This document shows positions 35,010 to 38,422 of a stretch of 38,422 nucleotides of DNA, piece by piece. The position numbers and the translations under genes were made by a program. The notes beneath the pieces are model-generated. The model saw nothing but the letters and a program-made list of their open reading frames with translations. It was not told the origin of the DNA and ran no database searches. The stretch's first letter is position 1, and each line of letters begins with the position of its first letter. Source of the DNA: CALHVX01 sp038757945 (GTDB lineage Bacteria; Pseudomonadota; Gammaproteobacteria; Pseudomonadales; Azotimanducaceae); contig JBCDGJ010000030.1 of NCBI GenBank assembly GCA_038757945.1, positions 1 through 38,422 of the forward strand, given 5' to 3'.

Positions 35010-36095
35010 TCAGCCGAGTGCCTGCTGGTACAGCTGCTGGTAGGCCGTAACCATCTTCCCGATGCCGTAGTTGCTTTGTGCATAGGCCCGGGCTTGCGCG
35101 CCGAGGCTGTGTCTTAAGAGCGGATCCTGCGCGAGCCGGAGCCAGTCCTGCAGCAGCTTCGCGTGATCATCGGGCGCTGCGAGAAAGCCGGTCACCCCTT
35201 CTTCGACGACGTCGGCCATGCCACCGACGCGCGTCGAGGTGATCGGCAGGCCGGCGGCCATCGCTTCGATGACCGAGATTGGCGTGCCTTCGCTATCCGA
35301 GGTCAGGGCGAACCAGTCGAAGCCGCGCATGAACTGGTCGATATCCGTTCTCAGGCCGGCAAACTCGACCTGATCGCCAATGCCCGCCTGCTGGACCTTG
35401 GCCTCCAGCGCGGCGCGTTCCGGACCGTCGCCGACAATAACCAGACGAGCAGCCGGATAGTGCTCGAGAAAGCTGCTGAACAGGGCCAGCAGACGGCCCT
35501 GGTTCTTGATTGCCGTGAGGCGCGCGACGTGGCCGATGACCGGCGCCGAGCAGGATCCCGGCTCCCGGGCAATGTTCAGATAGGGGGTAAGGTCGACGCC
35601 GTTGTTGATCAGTGTCAGCTTGCGCCTCGGGATGCCCTCCCGGTTCGCGCACTGGTCCAGCAACGCCTCTGATACCGGCACGACGCTTTTAGCCGTCAAT
35701 CCTGACAACCAGTTGAGCCACTTGGTCGAGGCGCTCACAGAGCCAACCCCATGTTTAGTGTGCACGTGAACAACCGTGCTGCCTGCCGTGCTCAGTGCGC
35801 CGTACAGCAACCCGGGGTTGTTGTGCGAGTGGACTAGGCGAATCCCACGGCTGCGGATGAGCGTCCGCAGCTGGCCCGCCGTACGTAAAGAAAAACCTTC
35901 GGGTTTCTCGAGCGCCAGGACCTCCAGCCCGGCCGCCTCTGCGGTTGCTGCCAGCACGCCCCTTCCCTCGAGGCAGCAGATCAGCGGCCGAAAGCGGTCT
36001 GCATCGAGCGCCCTGCTGAGCTCGATGAGCATGCGTTCCTGTCCCCCGACGTCCAGGTTCAGGACCAGCATCATCATCGGGACCGGGTCGGTCAT
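35010..36095 (-). CDS. GT4-family glycosyltransferase (EpsH1/PEP-CTERM-associated type)
   Basis: The open frame extends to 36566, but the real start is ATG 36095, which overlaps the upstream GT2 stop in an ATGA; the extension is a shadow of GT2. The 361-aa GT-B enzyme begins MMMLVLNLDVGGQERMLIEL (after MTDPVP) and has NNGVDLTPYL, GHVARLTAIKNQ and the retaining-GT E-x7-E motif in SEGTPISVIEAMAAG. It resembles the 'stp2'-type transferases of PEP-CTERM/exosortase polysaccharide loci. It should add a sugar from a nucleotide donor to a lipid-linked glycan at the cytoplasmic face. It is the last gene of a three-gene glycosyltransferase operon. Confidence 0.9.
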   Translation of the reverse strand: MTDPVPMMMLVLNLDVGGQERMLIELSRALDADRFRPLICCLEGRGVLAATAEAAGLEVLALEKPEGFSLRTAGQLRTLIRSRGIRLVHSHNNPGLLYGALSTAGSTVVHVHTKHGVGSVSASTKWLNWLSGLTAKSVVPVSEALLDQCANREGIPRRKLTLINNGVDLTPYLNIAREPGSCSAPVIGHVARLTAIKNQGRLLALFSSFLEHYPAARLVIVGDGPERAALEAKVQQAGIGDQVEFAGLRTDIDQFMRGFDWFALTSDSEGTPISVIEAMAAGLPITSTRVGGMADVVEEGVTGFLAAPDDHAKLLQDWLRLAQDPLLRHSLGAQARAYAQSNYGIGKMVTAYQQLYQQALG

Positions 36096-37252
36096 CGCGC
36101 CGTTCGCTCCCAGGCGGCGCGGCTGCCACCCGCCAGATAGCGTAGAAAACCCTTTCCCAGACCAACGTTCATTGCGACGAGGTAGTAGAGCATGAGCGCT
36201 GGCGACGGCCACCTCTGACGCTCGGAAGACAGGTGCACCATCGCACACAGGCCGTAACCGAGCAGCTGGGCGATGAACAGCAGGCTGTAGACCACCGAGC
36301 CCGGCGCAAGCACGGCGTTGGTGATGAAGGCGATCAGCAGCAGATGCGGCACGAACCAGCGGATCACTTTGTGTGAGCAGAACACGAACCGAAACGCCCG
36401 GCTGCTGCGGAGCACATCGCCCAGTAGCCAACCGAGAGCCTGATAGTTGCCGTTGCCAATTCGGATCCGGCGCTTGACCTCGCTTTCCGTCGACGGCGCC
36501 TGCTCTTCGCGGGCAACGGCATCCGGTGCGTAGACGAGCTCTTTGCCCTGCAGTACGACCCGGCAACCGATCAGGAAATCATCCACGATCGTATCCGCTG
36601 GAATCGGCTGCCAGAGAGCCTTTCTGATTGCGTAGTTGGCGCCGTTGGCGCCTGGCAGGCACCGCAGGTAAGACGTGCGCTGCTTCAGAAAGCGTTCGTA
36701 GCGCCAGTAAGCGCTGTCCTGATTTTCGCTGCCCGCCGCGTCCGGATCGTAGATCTGCAGCTCGCCGCAGACGCCGCCGATCCGGTCCGTGGTGAAGTAG
36801 GCGATGAGCCGGGCGATGTTGTTGGGGGAAAACCTGGTGTTGGCATCGGAGAACACGAGGATGTCGCCCTTGGCCGCCGCAGCCAGATCGTTCAGCACGG
36901 ATGCCTTACCGCGGTTGTGGTCGAATAGATGGATCGCGCACTGGGGGTGATCGGCAAAGCGCGCAAGCAGGGCGTTTGTCCGATCGCTGCTTCCATCGGA
37001 TCCGACTAGAATCTCCAGCGGTCCGCCATAGTCCTGTTGTAGCAGGTTCTCGACCCGTTGTTCGATGTGTTTCTCTTCGTTGTAGGCCGCGATGATCACG
37101 GAGAGGCTGGGTAACTTCGCATCCTCGGTGGCCGTAGCTGGGGTCGGTGGCTCAAGTTTGCGGGTCAGCAGATAGAGAACGACCGGGTAGATCAGATAGC
37201 TATAGGCAATGAGAGATAGGCTCAACCAGAAGATGCAGACAGTCAGAATCAC
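36092..37252 (-). CDS. GT2-family membrane glycosyltransferase
   Basis: A 386-aa inverting GT-A enzyme: an N-terminal membrane helix (about 5-30), then SVIIAAYNEEKHIEQRVENL, VGSDGSSDRT, VFSDANTRFSPNN (the DxD-like site) and an IDDFLIG-type acceptor motif (VDDFLIG). C-terminal hydrophobic segments (about 300-370) anchor it in the membrane. The RRIRIGNGNYQAL stretch corresponds to the RR/QxxRW-type region of processive or membrane GT2 enzymes. Start is GTG 37252 in a GTGA overlap with the upstream GT4 gene; its end overlaps the next GT4 gene by 4 bp. Role: extension of the lipid-linked oligosaccharide or polysaccharide; donor sugar unknown. Confidence 0.9.
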   Translation of the reverse strand: MILTVCIFWLSLSLIAYSYLIYPVVLYLLTRKLEPPTPATATEDAKLPSLSVIIAAYNEEKHIEQRVENLLQQDYGGPLEILVGSDGSSDRTNALLARFADHPQCAIHLFDHNRGKASVLNDLAAAAKGDILVFSDANTRFSPNNIARLIAYFTTDRIGGVCGELQIYDPDAAGSENQDSAYWRYERFLKQRTSYLRCLPGANGANYAIRKALWQPIPADTIVDDFLIGCRVVLQGKELVYAPDAVAREEQAPSTESEVKRRIRIGNGNYQALGWLLGDVLRSSRAFRFVFCSHKVIRWFVPHLLLIAFITNAVLAPGSVVYSLLFIAQLLGYGLCAMVHLSSERQRWPSPALMLYYLVAMNVGLGKGFLRYLAGGSRAAWERTAR

Positions 37253-38400
37253 GACCGTGGACCCTCCTCAACGGCAGCACCCAGTACGCAGTTGATTCGC
37301 TCAGCAACCTGCTGCCAGCTCTCGGCTTTGGAACGGGCTGCGATCTCCTGCGGACACCAGTCGCGTTTGAGAACGGTTCGTAACGCGGCAGCAAGTTCTG
37401 ATATCGACCCGGGCGGTACCAGAATCGAGTTGTCCTCGGTCGTGACTTCTGGAACGCCGCCGACACGGCTGGCTACTACGGGTCGTCCGCAGGCAATGGC
37501 TTCGAGAATCACGTTGGGCACGCCTTCGCGATAGCTTGGCAGGCATAGGCCATCTGCGGCAGCGAGCCAGGTTGGTAGCGCATCATGCGGCTGTCGGCCA
37601 GCGATGTTGATGCGGGCGCCGCTCCTTTCCTGGGCGGCGATCCGTTCCAGCGCGCCTCGATCGGCACCGTCGCCGATGAAGTGAATGTGCACGTCGTTGT
37701 CTAGCTGCGACGCTGCAGAAGCCAGATCCAGCACTCCTTTGGACGCCAGCAGGTTGCCGATGTAGATCAGGTGACGCCCAGGTTCGAAGTTCAACGTCTG
37801 TCGGGCGCCCTGCTGGTCACCAGGGTGAAATCTTGCTTGGTCGACACCGTTGTAGATCGTATGGATCCTCAATCGTTCGGCACCTACGTTGACCAGCAGC
37901 TGCTTCAGCGCTTCGCTGACACTCAGGATTGCGTTGCTTTGTTGCAGGCAGGAACGGATCTTGCGCAGTCGCGCTTCGTCCTGGGTGTGTACGTTGACGT
38001 CGCTGCCGTGCAGGCCGATGACGAGCGGAAGATCGAGGGTTGCTGCGAGGCGGCTGGCGGCATACCCGTCGGGAAAGAGGAAGCTGCCGTAAATCACATC
38101 AGGGCTGAAGGTGCGGACCGCAGTGAGCTGCCCCCGGACTGCGCGATACAGGCAGTCGCCGTACCATCGACGGCCCGTGCCGGGCGTGTAGTAGTAAGGG
38201 AAGTATGCAACACTACTGACGCTGGATTCGACCGGCTCCGGAGGCCCCAAGCGGTGCCATTCCGGAAACGGCACGGGCACCAGCAGCTGCAGCTCTACTC
38301 GTTGCGCCAGCGCCGAGAATTTCTGGTAGTTGAACAGACCTCGGGTTGGCGCTTTTGATGATGGAAATAAATTGGTCAGGATTGTGACCCTCATAGTCAC
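37249..38400 (-). CDS. GT4-family glycosyltransferase
   Basis: A 383-aa GT-B enzyme starting with RVTILTNLFPSSKAPTRG. It contains GLHGSDVNV, IYNGVDQARFHPGD, YIGNLLASKGVLDL and the donor-site motif YREGVPNVILEAIACG with E-x7-E. It should transfer a sugar to the growing glycan at the inner membrane. The start is GTG 38400 (GGGAG 4 nt upstream) or ATG 38394 two codons later. It is complete in the window and is the first visible gene of the minus-strand glycosyltransferase operon; genes further upstream lie beyond 38422. Confidence 0.9.
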   Translation of the reverse strand: MTMRVTILTNLFPSSKAPTRGLFNYQKFSALAQRVELQLLVPVPFPEWHRLGPPEPVESSVSSVAYFPYYYTPGTGRRWYGDCLYRAVRGQLTAVRTFSPDVIYGSFLFPDGYAASRLAATLDLPLVIGLHGSDVNVHTQDEARLRKIRSCLQQSNAILSVSEALKQLLVNVGAERLRIHTIYNGVDQARFHPGDQQGARQTLNFEPGRHLIYIGNLLASKGVLDLASAASQLDNDVHIHFIGDGADRGALERIAAQERSGARINIAGRQPHDALPTWLAAADGLCLPSYREGVPNVILEAIACGRPVVASRVGGVPEVTTEDNSILVPPGSISELAAALRTVLKRDWCPQEIAARSKAESWQQVAERINCVLGAAVEEGPRS

Positions 38401-38422
38401 CGTGCTCCCGCAGTTCTGGGGG

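Noticed and set aside
33893..35083. 396-codon minus-strand open frame
   Set aside because: Antisense to the phosphatase-superfamily gene, rich in His/Gln/Arg in the way of shadow frames, and running into the convergent GT4 gene.
36096..36566. N-terminal extension of the GT4 gene to 36566
   Set aside because: The extension is a frame-shifted shadow of the GT2 gene; the ATGA overlap at 36092-36095 gives a normal GT4 N-terminus.
1..38422. Exosortase, PEP-CTERM substrate, Wzx/Wzy, exporter, PPTase, MbtH protein or pathway regulator
   Set aside because: I looked for their signatures because of the context but saw none in the window; they may lie outside.

Overview
The window looks like a chromosomal piece of a GC-rich Gammaproteobacterium (inferred from protein styles, base composition and many GTG starts; no rRNA or housekeeping marker is present to confirm it). 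It contains no tRNA, IS element or CRISPR array. Genes are densely packed, often overlapping by 4 bp.

Layout. (1) 1-623: non-coding, with a small tandem heptamer and an AT-rich palindrome. (2) 624-6797 (+): a 2057-aa lipoprotein with 12 Calx-beta-like repeats, a glucose/sorbosone dehydrogenase-type propeller and a C-terminal segment with two c-type heme motifs. (3) 6781-8337 (-): an AMP-forming acyl ligase. (4) 8490-10665 (+): ketoacyl-ACP synthase III, acyl carrier protein and a VanZ-like membrane protein. (5) 10672-12090 (-): an EpsB-type polyprenyl-phosphate sugar transferase with its own promoter candidate. (6) 12255-12521 (-): a small membrane protein with a CxxC pair. (7) 12611-33259 (-): one tightly coupled 11-gene operon. 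(8) 33635-35005 (+): an alkaline-phosphatase-superfamily protein. (9) 35010-38400 (-): three coupled glycosyltransferase genes.

The core is the 11-gene operon. In transcription order it encodes: an NRPS module A-MT-T with the methyltransferase inside the adenylation domain and no condensation domain; a 2708-aa PKS/NRPS hybrid KS-AT-ACP-aminotransferase-C-A-PCP without thioesterase; two alpha/beta hydrolases with unusual nucleophile elbows; an asparagine-synthase-type amidotransferase; a second ACP; an NAD-synthetase-like ATP pyrophosphatase; a second KASIII; a FabZ-like dehydratase; an SDR with FabL-like active-site spacing; and a GNAT/FemAB-type acyltransferase. My reading is that the line builds a beta-amino-acyl-serine unit: a starter is extended by malonate, the beta-ketone is transaminated on the enzyme, and the result is joined to serine. 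The free-standing ACPs, KASIIIs, dehydratase, reductase and ligase would supply or modify an acyl chain.

The flanking sugar transferase, three glycosyltransferases, the acyl ligase, the amidotransferase and the paired hydrolases resemble genes of exosortase-A-associated exopolysaccharide loci. No exosortase, flippase, polymerase, exporter or phosphopantetheinyl transferase is visible here, so these would have to lie outside. The working hypothesis is a polysaccharide locus combined with a dedicated beta-amino lipopeptide or acyl-peptide pathway, whose product may decorate the glycan or be a separate secreted metabolite.
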